Positions 11,096 to 23,683 of a stretch of 64,000 bases of DNA are shown here, in pieces (within the stretch, counting starts at the first letter, position 1; every line of letters starts with the position of its first letter). The position numbers and the translations under genes are program-made. Source of the DNA: Ctenosaura bakeri (Eukaryota; Chordata; Lepidosauria; Squamata; Iguanidae). The notes below the pieces were generated by a model that worked only from the letters and a program-made list of their open reading frames with translations, ran no database searches and had not been told where the DNA came from. The stretch lies in NCBI GenBank assembly GCA_948474755.1, contig CAOLHI010000390.1:1-64000 (forward strand), in the 5' to 3' direction.

Positions 11096-12703
11096 GATCT
11101 GTCTCATAAAACGTATGGCAACACAAAGTAAACATATTTTCTGGTGGTGGAAAGAACAAGAAACTAACCAGGAGATCTAGAATCTTCTAATAACTATCAT
11201 AATAAAAGAAAAGGCACTGAATTGCCTTTGAAATATGCTCTTATAGTAGCAGGAATAACTGAGCAAAAATGTCTGTAGATGTAGCTAAAATAACATTTGT
11301 GAAAATGTGTTGGAGGAATATATACATCCATAAATTTGTAAACATGCTTTTGTTACAGCTCTCTCTGGACTCTATTTTTCATGTTGCTGGAAAGCAGAGG
11401 AATACGAAAACCATGCATAATCTCTCCCTTCTCTTGTTGAATACTGTTTGTGCACATATTTTGCCATGGCCATCTATATGGCACTCAAGGGGAACAGGCA
11501 CAATGCTCAGAGCTTCTGATAAACCCTCGTCCTCATAGCAGAAGACTACGCTTATATGGAAAGAAGGCATAACCTGAAAATCCATAATACTGTTCCTTAA
11601 ATTATGCTTGTTTATGTCTCATAAAGCATGACTTGATCATCATTATGGATGGTGAAGTATATTGTGAGGCCTACCAAGAGCCACTCAAAGGTGAATGGAG
11701 GAAAACAACCCCCACCCTGATATATTATTAAAAGGATCGGCAGGCATAGATTGGATAATGAAGAACACTATTTGATGAGGATATTGCAGAACAAGGTCAA
11801 TAAGCAGAGAGACCCTATTTATTACCAACTGAAATATGAAAGTAGTGAGAGATGTCAACATGCCACTCTTAATAAAGCAATAATAGCAGTCCCAAGCTCC
11901 CAGTGAGTCCTAGCAACAGGACAGATTGGCAAGTTGGAGGATATATTGACAAAATGTGTTATGGAGGATGGGGACATGTTTTTGCCAATGAACACTGTAT
12001 TTTAACACCTGTGCTTATTCCAATGAGTCTCTTCTCATTCTTGACCTGTTTCTCCTCTCACATCACTTATCACTCTCATTATCCCACCTCCAGGTGGTAG
12101 CAACTGATAGGCCTTTTGTAAATTTCAAAAACAACCGACTAAGGGATCTTCTTAAATGATGTAAATTGCAGAGATTTTGATAGAAAAAAAAAGGCCATCT
12201 TCCCATTTTCTTAGTGAAATACACTGATCATATTCTTTTGTATTTTAAATAAAATGAGTCAATACACATGTACAAAAATGTAGTGTTTGCATTAGAAATG
12301 AGGACAGGCATCAGCTCCTAACATCTTATTTCTGCTGAACTTTCCTAGGCCAAATATGTATCCAGCCCAATTTGTACATGTCTGTAGATGTTCCTCTGTT
12401 TACACACCTGAGACATTAACAAAAGAAAGTGTTCAATCATATACAAAAATAGGAGCAATAATATGAAAAACAGCCACATGGAATGGCTGGAATCCTGTAG
12501 GTGACATATGCAGGCATAAATCCACCATTCATCTCCATATGTTGTTCTTGGTGGTGTTCTCTTCCACCTTCTGCAATGACCAAAGTCCCCCGCTCCCTAA
12601 CCTCCCGTCTCACTATTTAGCCACTGCAGCTGTCCCAAAGCCATTCTGTTGCTTACTGAGAATGAAGGGGATGAGAGACACATCTGGCTATGTTCCTGTA
12701 GCC
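11096..12703. other. Unassigned AT-rich DNA
   Basis: About 1.6 kb. Short ORFs (11269-11538, 11903-12100, 12539-12733) have no motif I recognise. Confidence 0.4.
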
Positions 12704-13010
12704 CAGAGCTTTCCTAACTTTTCATGTTGGTGATGCACTTTTTTAGACATGCATCATTTTGTGACACAGTAATTCAGTTTTACTAACAGATTGGAAGTTA
12801 AACTAACCCCTTATAAGAGATACAGACACATACATAAATTGTAATAACAAAATGTATGGGGACACAACATATCTCATGAAAACCTTTCATATATTTTTAA
12901 AAATATATGGTTTAGAAATAACAACATACATTTCCAAGCTTGAAGGCGACACACCTACACACTTCAGGCGACACACTAATGTGTTGTGGCACACCATTTG
13001 GAAAGCCCTG
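12704..13010. mobile_element. hAT non-autonomous element (H) with perfect 8-bp duplication
   Basis: Terminal inverted repeats are CAGAGCTTTCCTAA and ...TTTGGAAAGCCCTG. The octamer CTGTAGCC is duplicated exactly on both sides (12696-12703 and 13011-13018). CAG..CTG ends with 8-bp duplications define the hAT superfamily. The interior (307 bp, AT-rich, 'gtgacacagtaatt', 'gcgacacactaatg') has no coding capacity. Confidence 0.9.
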
Positions 13011-13018
13011 CTGTAGCC

Positions 13019-14429
13019 AAACTCAGACTGATAACATCATCTGCTGAGACCTCTGGAGAACCCCAGTGGATCTTGGTTAAACATGTCCTTGGCCTGCATC
13101 TGACTATGGGGACATAACCAAATGTTTCTCTAATTCCACACCACACTCTCCACTAGATACAGAATGGTTGGAGGAGGTGCAAAGCTAAATGTTTTGTCTA
13201 GGTGTGTGTAACACCAGAGACATAACAGAATTCCACATATGGAACTCTTTATACTGGAGCAAACAGTGCTTCCTCAGAACTTGTAGAATGCTTTGCCTCC
13301 AATTCTGCATAGCTAAAAATCTACACCTCTTGAATACTATGTACTGTTTTCTTGGAGTGCAGCTGATGCCAAATTTTATTCATCTCATTTCTGGAATGAT
13401 CTCCATGGTGAGACCATTGCTCCTGGCAGGAAGCACTTGGCCTGGCGCATGCATTACCTTACTCTTGAGTGATGAATTATCTGATGCAAGCAGTACTCCT
13501 ACACACACACACACACACACACCAGTAAATGTTGTGAGAAAGAGGGCAATGACTAAGGAATTTACCTCATTTAAGGGGCAAAGTCAAGATGGGAAAAGTA
13601 CATTTTTATATGATTGATAATATTTGAATAGTTATCTGGTACCTTCAACAAATTTCAAGCATTCATTTTTCAAGGTTCAATTTGTTCTTTACCAACTATA
13701 ATCTCCACACACTATACCACCCCAAAAATGTTTCCCTACAATAACTTAGATCCTAATACTATCACCCACAGCCAACAGAATATTCATAATCTGTTCTTGT
13801 ACAGAAGTTTTAATATCAGTATTCACTCCAGCCTTTGAAATCGCCACCAGTTTATTTTTTTCCATTAGTAGAGCACATTCTCAAAATCTTACAAAGTTCA
13901 TTTTGACCTTATTTTTCTTTTTAACCATCCATCCATCATACTGTGCAATAAATAATCATAACAAACATATAATAAACATTTGATAAAATCCATAAAAAGA
14001 GGTTTCCAGCAGATTAAAATGCCCAGCTAAACAAGCATGCTTTTGCCTGGTGCTGAACATATTACAGAGGTGGAACCAGCTGAACTTTGTTGCTTCAGGT
14101 TTTTTACATCTCACATTATAATAGGGTTTCTACTTGCTTCAGGGATTAATGGATCCCACTAGATAAACAATTATACTCAAACTATTGATTCAGCTTGTGT
14201 TATGTGGGGTCATGTTGCCCCTAAAAATGGACTTCTGCATCTTGAGTGTATTCTTAGACTCAAGGCTAAGTCTGGAAACACAGGTTTTGGCAGGGGCCAA
14301 GAGTGCATCCTCACACTGAGGCTTGTTCAGCAGCGATGCTTATTCCTTGAGATGTCACAGTGACACATGCCACAGTTAAATCCCCTTTGAATTACTTGTA
14401 ATGTGTTCCATGTGGGGCTGACTTTGGAG
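13019..14429. other. Unassigned DNA with a (CA)n repeat
   Basis: Contains the microsatellite at 13501-13522. An ORF of 142 codons at 13189-13617 crosses that microsatellite (THTHTHTP) and shows no domain, so chance is likely. Confidence 0.4.
13501..13522. repeat. (CA)n microsatellite
   Basis: Eleven CA/AC units. Confidence 0.95.
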
Positions 14430-15905
14430 AGTGTTTGGAAACCTTGTTGCAACAGTTTCACTGGGTGATAATCTGTTTCTGGCCAAAATTCAAAATGCAA
14501 ATTATAACCTATAAAGCCACATATTGCTGAGGTCTAGGTTATCTGAAGGACCATACTTTGAGATCTTGTGGCCAGGCCCTTCTGTTTGTCTCACCACCCT
14601 CAACAGGTACATCTGGTGGGAACACAATGTTACTGCACTGCACAGTCCTCACGATTGGCATAGTTTAATTGGCAAATTTTATTTAATTGGTGTTATATAA
14701 ATTGGCATTGATATAAGCAATACCTGAGGTAACAAAAATGTCATGCTGGAAGACGCAAATTATTGACCGTATACATAAAATTGCAAGGCATATGTCAGTC
14801 ACACCCACTTCTTAGGCAGGAAACAAGTCATTGTCAGGCTAATAGCACAGCCACTCTCAAGACTTTTTCTATCGAGCGGGACTCCTCAGAATTATGTGGG
14901 GAAATCCCCACCAAATTGTGATTATTTCAACCCTGGTTCCCACACAGGTGGATGTTTCCCTATTGTTCCCCTACCTCTCCACAACTTGTCACCTAAATGC
15001 TAAATCCGTTAGCTCTGTCTGGACTTCATTGTTGGTGTTGCAACTCCCTTTGTCCACTTGGCTGGGAGAGCGGTTCACACCTATAACCACAGGATATTTT
15101 TTGGGTATAAGAAAGCCTGATTTCAGCCTGCCCAGGGCAGTCTCTCACCATTCTGAATACCATGCTGTCCATCCAGTTCCTGAATGAGACCTGTCCTTAG
15201 GTGCCTACCTAAGCCACATCACCACTCTTCGCTACTCTCCAGACTGGTAAATATCACCCAAATCCCTCAATGTCCTCTATCCCAACTTTCCTCCCTTTCC
15301 TTTGGTTAGCCCTTGTGTGGGTCCATGAGTGTTTGAGTTTTTGCATGCATATTGAATCAGGTTAATAAAAACACATTTTCAGTCTACATTTTAAATATTT
15401 GGCTCATTCTTTCCTTCATGACCCCATAAACATTGATAGAAAAGATCTCATTAAGTTGCCCCCCCCCGCAATCCTCCTCTTTTGAGCTAATTATTCCCCA
15501 CTTCTGAACAGAGGTACTGACATTGTTGGTGGGCTCTTGTGGTGCCCGTGTTTCACGGTAACAACAAGAAAGGGCCTTATCAGTGGCTGCCCCCAGCCTC
15601 TGGAACGTTCTTCCTAAAGAGATTAGACTGGTACATTCTTTGCTGTCCTTTCACAGGCAGGCAAAGACCTTTCTTAGCCATCTAGCCATTAAATGCTGGC
15701 TTTTCAGGGGAAAGAGCCTTTCATGTGCTGTGTTGTATATATTTATTGTTCTTCTTGTTAATAGTTTATTTTAACTGCTTCTAATTTTATCAATAGTTTA
15801 ATTCTATTTTTAACTTCTGGACAGTGTTAATTTTTAGTTGTATCAGTTTTCACTTTATAAACCATCTTGAGTCCCAGACTGAGAAGAAGGTGGGATAATA
15901 ATAAT
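14430..15905 (+). mobile_element. L2-type LINE 3' fragment split by LTR-2
   Basis: The part before the LTR (14430-14627) has degraded ORF2 C-terminal text, including 'ggtctaggttatctgaaggacc' (L2-like ..YL.D..). The part after it (15564-15905) has 'agtggctgcccccagcctctggaacgttcttcctaaagagatt' (translating to ..AAPSLWNVLPKEIR..), followed by the T-rich L2 3' UTR 'tttattttaactgcttctaattttat' and 'accatcttgagtcccagact'. Frames are broken, so it is dead. Confidence 0.75.
14628..15563 (+). mobile_element. Solo LTR of the TGTTAC...GTAACA family (LTR-2), inside an L2 LINE
   Basis: 936 bp from TGTTACTGCACTG to ...TTTCACGGTAACA. The tetranucleotide ACAA is duplicated exactly (14624-14627 and 15564-15567). 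A TATAA-like box lies near 15106 and AATAAA at 15364-15369. It is strongly diverged from LTR-1 in U3 but keeps the U5 tail ('gaccccataaacattg', 'aagatctcattaagtt'). No internal region remains. Confidence 0.85.
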
Positions 15906-18814
15906 AGTTGAGCCTTGGAAAAGGAAGGTTCCATTTTAATCAAGGTGGGGGGATCATCCATCCTTGGGGATATAGGATGTAGCACAGTTATGTTTGAGAT
16001 ACACAGTTGGCATTGTCATTTTTGCATAATATGTATGGCTATGCTGGATAGTCATTGCTTTAAATGAGAAGAATGAGTTAGTGATGAGAGAACAAAATCA
16101 GGAGGAAGGAAGGAACTCCTATATTCTGAACATATCTTTTCTGAACAGGTGCAAAGTAATTTTGTCCTGATCTTTGTTTCTACTTCTACAAAACAGAGAT
16201 AATTACTTACCCCACAGGATTATTTATTGAGCCTCTTAAAATACTTTACAAATGGGGAAAAGTCAGCTCAATATCAGAGTATTATTCTAATAAAGGCAGC
16301 ATTGGATTTATGGTGCCTCATAGTAATTTATGGAACTAATTAAAAATTGAGTAGGTTATGCAGATTTTTAAATGCTTAATCTGTTACTTGAGGACCACCT
16401 ACCTCTGACAAAGAGGCACGCTCCACATGGTAACATCTACCAAAAATGTATGATTAAAATAGCAAAAGCCATGAAACAGCATATCATCCTGATGTTAAAT
16501 TCCCAAGGTGAAACAGTTGGCTGAAAGTAATAATGAGAGCATATTATTTGACTGAACTTTTAAAATTGCAAGCTGTTTGTTGTCTCTTTGCATTGACTAT
16601 CTAGGAAGCGCTTTTGGTGCGCGGCCCAAGAATATAAGAAGTAAACTCTAGCCATGATGTTACCGTATTTGAACTGCGGGCAGTATCTCTTAGACATACT
16701 GGCTCAGCTTGCCTGTGCCTAGGTGAAAACTGAACTTCAGAAGTTCCTAAAAGGATGCCACAAAGACAAAATGCTATATAGGGTGGAACTTTCTCCTCTT
16801 TGCTATACACTTTTGCTTTTCCCACCATCGCCACTTGTAGGTAAGAAAATGAAAAGGTAGAAGTGGTACTTTGAAGGCCTCAGATGACTTTAAATGTAAA
16901 ACAAATTTTGAAAAAGATATCACATTTTAAAATTAGATGTTAAGGTTAACATAATGCATGCTTTTGATAATGCAACAAGGGTTCTTAATTTGGACAGGGT
17001 CTTAGTATGTCTTAATCAGGGGTGTAACTACAAGGGGAGACAAAATGAGGCCCCTGCCCCCAATAAGAATTCTACCTCCTCACTTTTAGTCCCCCCATTT
17101 CTTGCATCACATTGGTTTATAACTGAAATCAAGCATTTAGGAAAATTATTTTTGCATCCAAAGAAAAGGAGCAGACAGTTCCCAAGGGAATGCAAACACA
17201 GCAAATGCAAGAGTGTGAACTGTTTTTGGTGTCTTGCTCTTTGCAATTTGCAATTTGGAGAAGGAAGGAGAATTTTGTTTAGGTGAGAGAATTCTTATGG
17301 TGGCAGGGGATGCCCTTCTTTAGCCTCTCCTCTGTAACTATGCCCCTGAATCTGGTCGTAGGGAACCTGGTGGGAGGAAGGTTTCATTTTCAAACTCTTG
17401 AAGTTGGCTCAGGGGGGAAAAAGGCTGGTTTAGTTCTGATTTTGAGGATGGGTGGGAGAAAGCACTTCATTTCAGCATCAATTCCAGGAATGCTTGGGTA
17501 GTGATTATTTTTTTTCTACTATGTATATAAAAAGGAATAAGTCATGGGTGGGCAGACTCAAGGAGAAAAAGTACAGAGACAAACAAGCTCCCTGGAACAG
17601 TTTCTAAGGGGCAGGGAAGCCCAGCTTTGCAAAGCCAGTTATTATTAATTTTGAGAGCAAAATACCTTTTTTCATTCATTTTCATTCAGACAATCTTAAA
17701 CATGAAGACTCTTTATAAGCACAATGTGCACTTAGAAAATCACCCTCCAACTGTTTGATGTAACATGCTTTCCAGTAGGTGGGCACAGACTAGATTGCAG
17801 GCAGCCTTTATTTCTGGAAGAACTCAAAGACAGTAACTACTTTCATATTTCTTAGTGCTTGACCATTTCACACACTTCTGATCGATAATTCCTGGGAACA
17901 CTGAACTACGCTGGAGTCTTGGTGGTCTTGTTTTGACAGATCATTTCTGGAGGGGCTCAGCCTCCCCCTACCATCTAGTCTCAAAAGTGGTATTAAGCCC
18001 ACTCACCCATCCTGTTCTGGGGACCATGGAGACAAGGTCTCCTGTTACGCACCCATGTGCTGCTGTGGAAAGAGAGAGGGACTGGAGAACCATTCACATT
18101 TAGCTGTAAAGCTAGTTGCAAAGCTTTGTGTAACACAGCCACAGAATACTGTGAGGGTCTACTTTTGTGTTTATGATTCACCAAATCTGACTTTTCTAAA
18201 AGTACTTAGATTGTTAATGCTATATGTGAGACAAATTTCAACTTTCTGCATGTTGTGGATATTGATGAGCCTATCAATGAGTAACTGAAGCTCAAAAACA
18301 TTTCTGAGCCTTTCACTGCGGGAGGCAATTTGGAAAGGTAAGAAAATTCTGACCTTTCTCTGTAAATTTCAATAACTATGAAATACCATTTGTTAAAGAC
18401 CATATTTCATTCTCACTTTCATCACTACAGGCCAAAAATGCCAAAACAGGCAAATATTTCAGTATATTTCAGAGCTAACATGATGGCATGGTACAAACAG
18501 TATAATCCAATATATGCTTAGTCAGAAGGAAGCCCATCTGGGTTCAGTGAGGTTTACTTTTTGTAAAACACATAGGATTGCCATCCAATTTTACCTAAAG
18601 ATAACAGCTGCCAGGGCTATAAGTGACAGATTATTAGACTGGCAGTTGCAGGGATCTGCCACATGCTTGGAACAAGAACCAGGTATTGTTGATAGGCATT
18701 CTTCCATATTTCCTAAGTGAGATGATGGAGATTTAGCTCTGGCAGTGAAAATCATTTGCCTGTGAATGCAAAGTCCTCTTTTTTCACTCTACCATACTTT
18801 GCTAGATTATACTG
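15906..18814. other. Unassigned AT-rich DNA
   Basis: About 2.9 kb with no recognised repeat. The ORFs at 16954-17286 and 18055-18288 have no domain or codon signature to support them. Could hold old unrecognised repeats. Confidence 0.4.
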
Positions 18815-18925
18815 TCACAGGTGTTGTTGGATTATAACACCCCACTTAACCCTAGTCACCACAGCCAGTGGTGAGGCCTGGTAGGAGTTGCAGCCATCCA
18901 ACAACAACTGGAGCAGTCCATGTTC
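18815..18925. repeat. Core of a hAT-like palindrome (E-type, copy E2)
   Basis: 'gtgttgttggattataacacc' is answered by 'gagttgcagccatccaacaacaactggag'. This is the inner inverted repeat also seen at 23575-23665 ('gtagtccaacaacatctggag'). The termini are not clear. Confidence 0.55.
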
Positions 18926-19354
18926 CTCCCTCTTGTTCTAGTTGCAGATTTTTGATTTACTGCTTACAGACAACAGTACAGAAATCTGGAGGTGACAGTG
19001 ATGTGATCAAGCACAACACCAAACCTTGTAACATGCAAAAGGTTACCTATCCACCTATGGGTACCTATACTAATCTTTGTGCAGGCATAGCAGGAAAGAT
19101 GGATATGTATGAAATCCTATATCCATCTTTATGCAAATAAAAGCACAACAGCCTGATAGAGCTGAGGCAGGGACTGAAAGCTATTGCTTTGGTAAGTCCC
19201 AGGTCCTGATACTGGTCTTTGAAAAGAGTTACAAGCTGACAAGGTGATTTGGCACTGGCTATCAGATGAAAATGGCATAAAAGGTAATTAAAGGAAGCAG
19301 TAGTTGAAAAATTGGGACAATTGGGGGTAAATACTAAATGACACTAAACTAATC
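18926..19354. other. Unassigned, possibly CR1-related upstream DNA
   Basis: No motif. It immediately precedes the CR1 coding fragment and may be its decayed 5' part. Confidence 0.3.
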
Positions 19355-20510
19355 TGATCTCTTTTTTTGACAGAATTACAAGCTTGGTGGATGAAGGGAA
19401 TGCTGTGGATGTAGTGTATCTTGATTTCAGGTCCCCCATGATATTCTTGCAAACAAGGTAGTAAAATGTGGGTTAGACAGTGATACTGTTATGTGGATTT
19501 GTAATTGGCTGACCGGCCAATTACAGGTGTTCACCAATGGCTCCTCTTCATCCTGGAAAGATGCCACAGGGTTCTGTCCTGGGCCCAGTGCTATTCAGCA
19601 TCTTCATCAATGACTTGGATGAAGGAGTCGAGGACATGCTGATCAAATTTGTGGAGGACACCATATTAGAAGGGATAGCTAATACCCCAGAGGACAGGAT
19701 CAGAATTAAAATGATCTTGATAGATTAGAGAGCTAGGCCAAAATTAACAAAATGAATTTTAACAGGGAGAAATGTAGGGTACTACACTTAGGAAGAAAGA
19801 CTGAGATGCACAAATATATGACGGGTGACACCTGGCTTGAAAACAATACAAGTGAAAGGGATCTAGGAGATTTAGTGGACCACAAGCTGCACATGAGTCA
19901 ACAGTGTGATGTGGCAACTAAAAAAAATGCGATTCTAGGCTGCATCAATAGGAGTATAGTGTCAAGATCAAGGGAAGTAATAATACCGCTCTATTCCGCT
20001 TTGGTTAGACCTCACCTGGAATACTGTGTCCAGTTCTGAGCACCACAATTCAAGAAGGATATCGACAAGCTGGAACGTGTCCAGAGGAAGGCAAGCAAAA
20101 TGGTGAAGGGTCTGGAAACCATGCCCTATGAGGAGTGGCTTAGGAAGCTAGGTATGTTTAACCTGATGAAAAGAAGGTTAAAAGGTGACATGATAGCAGT
20201 GTTTAAATATCTGAAGGGATGTCATGTTGAAGATGGAGCAAGCTTGTTTTCTGCGGCCCCAGAGACTAGGACACAGAGCAATGGATTCAAACAACAGGAA
20301 AAGAGATTTCAGGAAGAACTTCCTGACAATAAGAACCATTCAAGAGTAGAATATGCTGCCTTGGACTGTGGTGGAGTCATCTTCATTAGAGGTTTTTAAA
20401 GAGAGGCTATATGGCTATTCACTGGGGGTGCTTTGAGTGTGTGTTCCTGCATGGCAGGGGGTTGGACTCAATGGCTGTTGTAATCTTTTCCAGTTCTATG
20501 ATTCTGTGAT
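19355..20510 (+). pseudogene. CR1 LINE: broken ORF2 (reverse transcriptase) plus 3' end
   Basis: Longest CR1 piece in the window, 5'-truncated. It encodes in order: TSLVDEGNAVDVVYLDF (fingers/palm), CR1-like [19 protein letters not shown], then the active-site block, which reads LIKFVEDT where CR1 has a FADD-type motif. At least one catalytic aspartate is therefore lost. Then come NFNREKCRVLHLG, SALVRPHLEYCVQF, and the C-terminal KGLETMPYEEWLRKLGMFNLMKRRLKGDMIAVFKYLKG. The reading frame changes between 19728 and 19752, with further breaks. The 3' end has 'ggcagggggttggactc' and the terminal repeat 'ttctatgattctgtgat'. Target-primed retrotransposition normally leaves such 5'-truncated copies. 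It cannot be active. Confidence 0.93.
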
Positions 20511-22191
20511 CCCACTATGATAGGTATTGGCTGAGCCGTGGCTGTGGGAATCCTGTGTAACTCCAGGAACCTTAGAAATTTGCCTTCTAACAACAAATAT
20601 GAATTTACTCTGTACCTTATGTATGGTACTTTTGTGCTCACAGCTCATCTTGTGATTTTCCAGATACAGATCCAAATATGGAGGACAGCTCACAGATGGA
20701 AGCTTTGGGTTATTTGTGTTGCCTTGGATTTACTGTCTTTCAGAAAAACAAAGTCCTAGTATCTCATTGTTAGAGAAATTAAGAATATGGGCGAGAATCA
20801 AAATACAACTTTAAATAATTTTTGTGGGTTTTTGATAAGCTAATGAAATTTTCAAATGTTGCTTTCCAGGTTGGCATGTTCATAACTATGCAGTTGGCAC
20901 GCACAGCTATATAATTAATCTTTTTTTTTTTTTGCACCTTTTCTGGTCCAACTCCCTCCTCCTAATAATAATGTTTATGCAAACTAAGGCAGGTTCCAGG
21001 AAGCATTTTGAGCAGATTCCACAGGCTCACCTGTCATTTACTAGCTTTCTCTTTCCCCTGCCTCCAAAACCATCAAAAGGTACATCGCACTGAGTAAGGA
21101 ATTAGTAATCATCTTGCAATGAAAACTCATGCCAGGAGAATTATCTGTTCTTATGGAGTATCAACTTTAAAACCAGTTTAAATCTAAAAAAGAGCTTAAA
21201 GAAAAACTATAGGACTGCAATTTTCTTCTTCTTTTTTTTATGTGCAAAAACACAATGCAGTGGTGGTGGGGGAACTCTGGAATAATGGTGAATGTGCTAT
21301 GATTGTTTGATGCTTGGTAAAATATAGTTAAACAATAATAATAACAACAACACTTAATATGTTTGTTTTTCAGGGTGCTCCAAGCCTAAGCTGAGAGTTT
21401 ATTGTTAGCCTGGAATTACTGAGCTCAGAGACTCATTCCATTTCCCCTGCTACTTTCAAGTATTTTCTTCCCAAATAACATGAGAAATCTGAACAGTGTG
21501 TTAAATCATCCTGCTGGAAGGAAATCAACAGGGTAATGTCAGTCATATTAATTACTTGCAGAAGGAAGGTAAGCGGAAGAGTGAATTAAAAACAACAGGT
21601 TTTATATTCTTTCCCCCTCTATCCCACCCCCACCCACAAGAAACCTAAGAGAGAATAGTTACAATTTCATTTGCTTTTAAAGTGCAGCACTTGGTAATAA
21701 ACATCCCCTGCAAATGTGCTGAGCAAACACCTTAGCATTCATCAATATGCGGGAGCTGTTTATTGCCTCATAAACTTGGAAGCAAGTGATATTGTCTCTT
21801 AAATCAATGACTGCCTGGACATCCTTGGCACTGGAGAAGAACAGTACATCCAGACAACGCTGATACTTAAATTAATGACTCTAGTAATGACTGAAAGGTG
21901 CTTAGTCACCGATGGAAAAATTAGGCACAGATCTGAAGTGTTCAGCATACTTAATATATGCACTGCATATATGGAATGGATGAGGATGGATGTGTGCCTC
22001 TCACTTCAGTGACCATGATCAATGTTAAGCAATACTGTACCTAGTTGGTGAATGGGGGGGAAGTTAAAATTTGCCCTAATCTGTTGCTGAAAAGAGACAG
22101 TTGAAAATTAACATGACAATATTCAATGGCTGGTTGGGAGGAATGCACATTGAATTAGCTCATACCATTTACAGATTTTTAAGAGCACTTA
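20511..22191. other. Unassigned AT-rich DNA, partly non-repetitive
   Basis: No gene or known repeat. 21660-21960 is free of repeats and simple sequence and has a composition like conserved non-coding DNA (see findings). Confidence 0.4.
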
Positions 22192-22710
22192 GGATCATAG
22201 AAGCATAGAGTTGGAAGAGACCATGGCGACCACTGAGTCCAATCCCCTGCCATGTAGGAACACACACTCCAAAGAAGGTGACTCCACCATACTCTGAGGC
22301 AGCATATTCTACTGTTGAACAGCTCTTGCCATCAGGAAGTTCTTCCCGACGTTTAGGTGAAAGCTCTTTTGCTGTAGTTTGAATCCATTACTCTGTGTCC
22401 TAGGCCATTTCCTTGCAACATTCTCATAGTGCTATTATTCCACTTTCAACATCCTATGGAATCCTGGGGTTTGCAATTTAGGGAGGGGCATTTAGAATTA
22501 TCAGCCAGAGAGCTCTTTGGCCGCAGTAGACTACAAACCCCAGAATTCCACAGGATGTTGACAGTGGAGTAATAGCACTATAACAGTGTCATGAGGAAAT
22601 GGTCCTTAGTATCTGGAACAGCAGAAAACAAGCTTGCTCCATCTTTTACATTACATCCCTTTGGGTATTTAACTATGGCTGTCATATCACCTCTTGATCT
22701 CAGGGTAAAA
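22192..22710 (-). mobile_element. CR1 LINE 3' fragment split by MITE A7
   Basis: The plus strand shows the complement of the CR1 tail ('agagttggaagagacc', 'gagtccaatcccctgccatg', 'aggaagttcttcccgacg'). After the MITE it continues with 'atctggaacagcagaaaacaagcttgctccatc'. The two halves join at the CR1 sequence ..gtcctagtctctggagcagc... Confidence 0.9.
22403..22604. mobile_element. Family A MITE (copy A7) inside CR1
   Basis: Ends are GGCCATTTCC and GGAAATGGTC. The arms carry the usual 'ctattattccactttcaac' block. Flanks CTA / CTT fit a 3-bp duplication with one change. Because it interrupts CR1 sequence, its borders are exact. Confidence 0.88.
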
Positions 22711-22897
22711 ACAGATTGATGTATTTATTGAAATACTTATAAATTGGTTTCTACATTATTGGAACGAGAAGATTCAAAATAAAATTAATCCAATCTTTTG
22801 AGTATAATATAGTATTTGGAATAATGGATAAAGTTTGTTTGCCTGTCCATCTGTATATCAGGGATGGGATCTGTGTGGCCCTCCAGATGATGTCTGA

Positions 22898-23570
22898 GCC
22901 AGTGTGTTGTAGTGGTTTGAGTGTTGGACTAAAACTCTGAGAGACCAGGATTCGAATCCCTGCTTAGCCATGGAAATCCACTGGGTGACCTTGGCAAATC
23001 ATATTCTCTTAGGCCCTTTTCACATCTTACCTGGTGCCACTGGCATCATGCGGGGATCACGCGAAAAGCTTCATCCGGGACGCACTCATGTCCCTTCCGT
23101 TTCCCCTCCACACCAGCTCCATGGTGGCTGGAAGGAAACGTGAGTGCTCCACCCCTTCCTTCCTCAGTGCAGTTGGATACTTTCCCAAGCTGCGCTGGGG
23201 GAGGAAGCGTGATGGCCTGGAGCCTCCATACACAAGGTAAGTGTGTGTGCGGCACAAGAGGGATGCGCGATTGCACATCATTTTCGGCAACGAGCCAAAA
23301 ATGATATAATGCGCGATCGCCACCTAATGGCCTTGGGAGTGTTGCACAATTGTGAGGACATCATGTGGAACAGTCCTCGCAATCACGCGACGCTCCCGAG
23401 GCCATTTGCAACAGGACTGGCATGCGAAAAGAGCCTAGGCCTCAGAGGAAGGGAAAGACAAACTCCCTCTGAATAAATCTTGCCAAGTAAAGCCCGTAAT
23501 AGATTCACCATAGATTGGGTCACCATAAGTCTGAAATGAGTTGAAGACACACCACAACTACAGCAACAAG
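22898..23570 (+). mobile_element. tRNA-derived SINE containing MITE B2
   Basis: The head 'gccagtgtgttgtagtggtttgag' carries the A box. 'ggattcgaatccc' (near 22949) is the B box. Then 'agccatggaaatccactgggtgacc', and after the MITE 'cctcagaggaagggaaagacaaactcc', 'ccataagtctgaaatgagttgaagaca' and an ACAAC-rich tail. Once MITE B2 is removed it is a near full-length SINE. Confidence 0.88.
23012..23435. mobile_element. MITE family B (copy B2) inside the SINE
   Basis: Ends GGCCCTTTTCACA and GCGAAAAGAGCC, 424 bp, CpG-rich, with the conserved core 'gggatgcgcgattgcacatcattttcgg'. The borders are exact because SINE sequence resumes on both sides. Flanks are TTA / TAG, or TAG / TAG if the outermost G is counted as target. 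Confidence 0.88.
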
Positions 23571-23683
23571 ATATTCTTGATCTGCAACTCCCAGAGATCT
23601 TCATTACCATAGCAAGTGGTGAAGAATGCTGAAAGCTGTAGTCCAACAACATCTGGAGGGCTTCATGATTCCCACACCTACTG

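Larger units (their letters stand above)
22859..23683. mobile_element. hAT-like palindrome (E1) interrupted by a SINE
   Basis: Left end CAGGGATGGGATCTGTGTGGCCCTCCAGATG; right end CAACATCTGGAGGGCTTCATGATTCCCACACCTACTG (complement CAGTAGGTGTGGGAATC). Inner inverted repeats are 'gcaactcccagagatc' and 'gctgtagtccaacaac'. The SINE fills 22898-23570. Flanks do not form a clean 8-bp duplication, so superfamily assignment rests on the CAG..CTG ends. Confidence 0.7.

Noticed and set aside
13189..13617. 142-codon ORF as a gene
   Set aside because: Runs through a (CA)n tract, no domain, no splice or promoter context.
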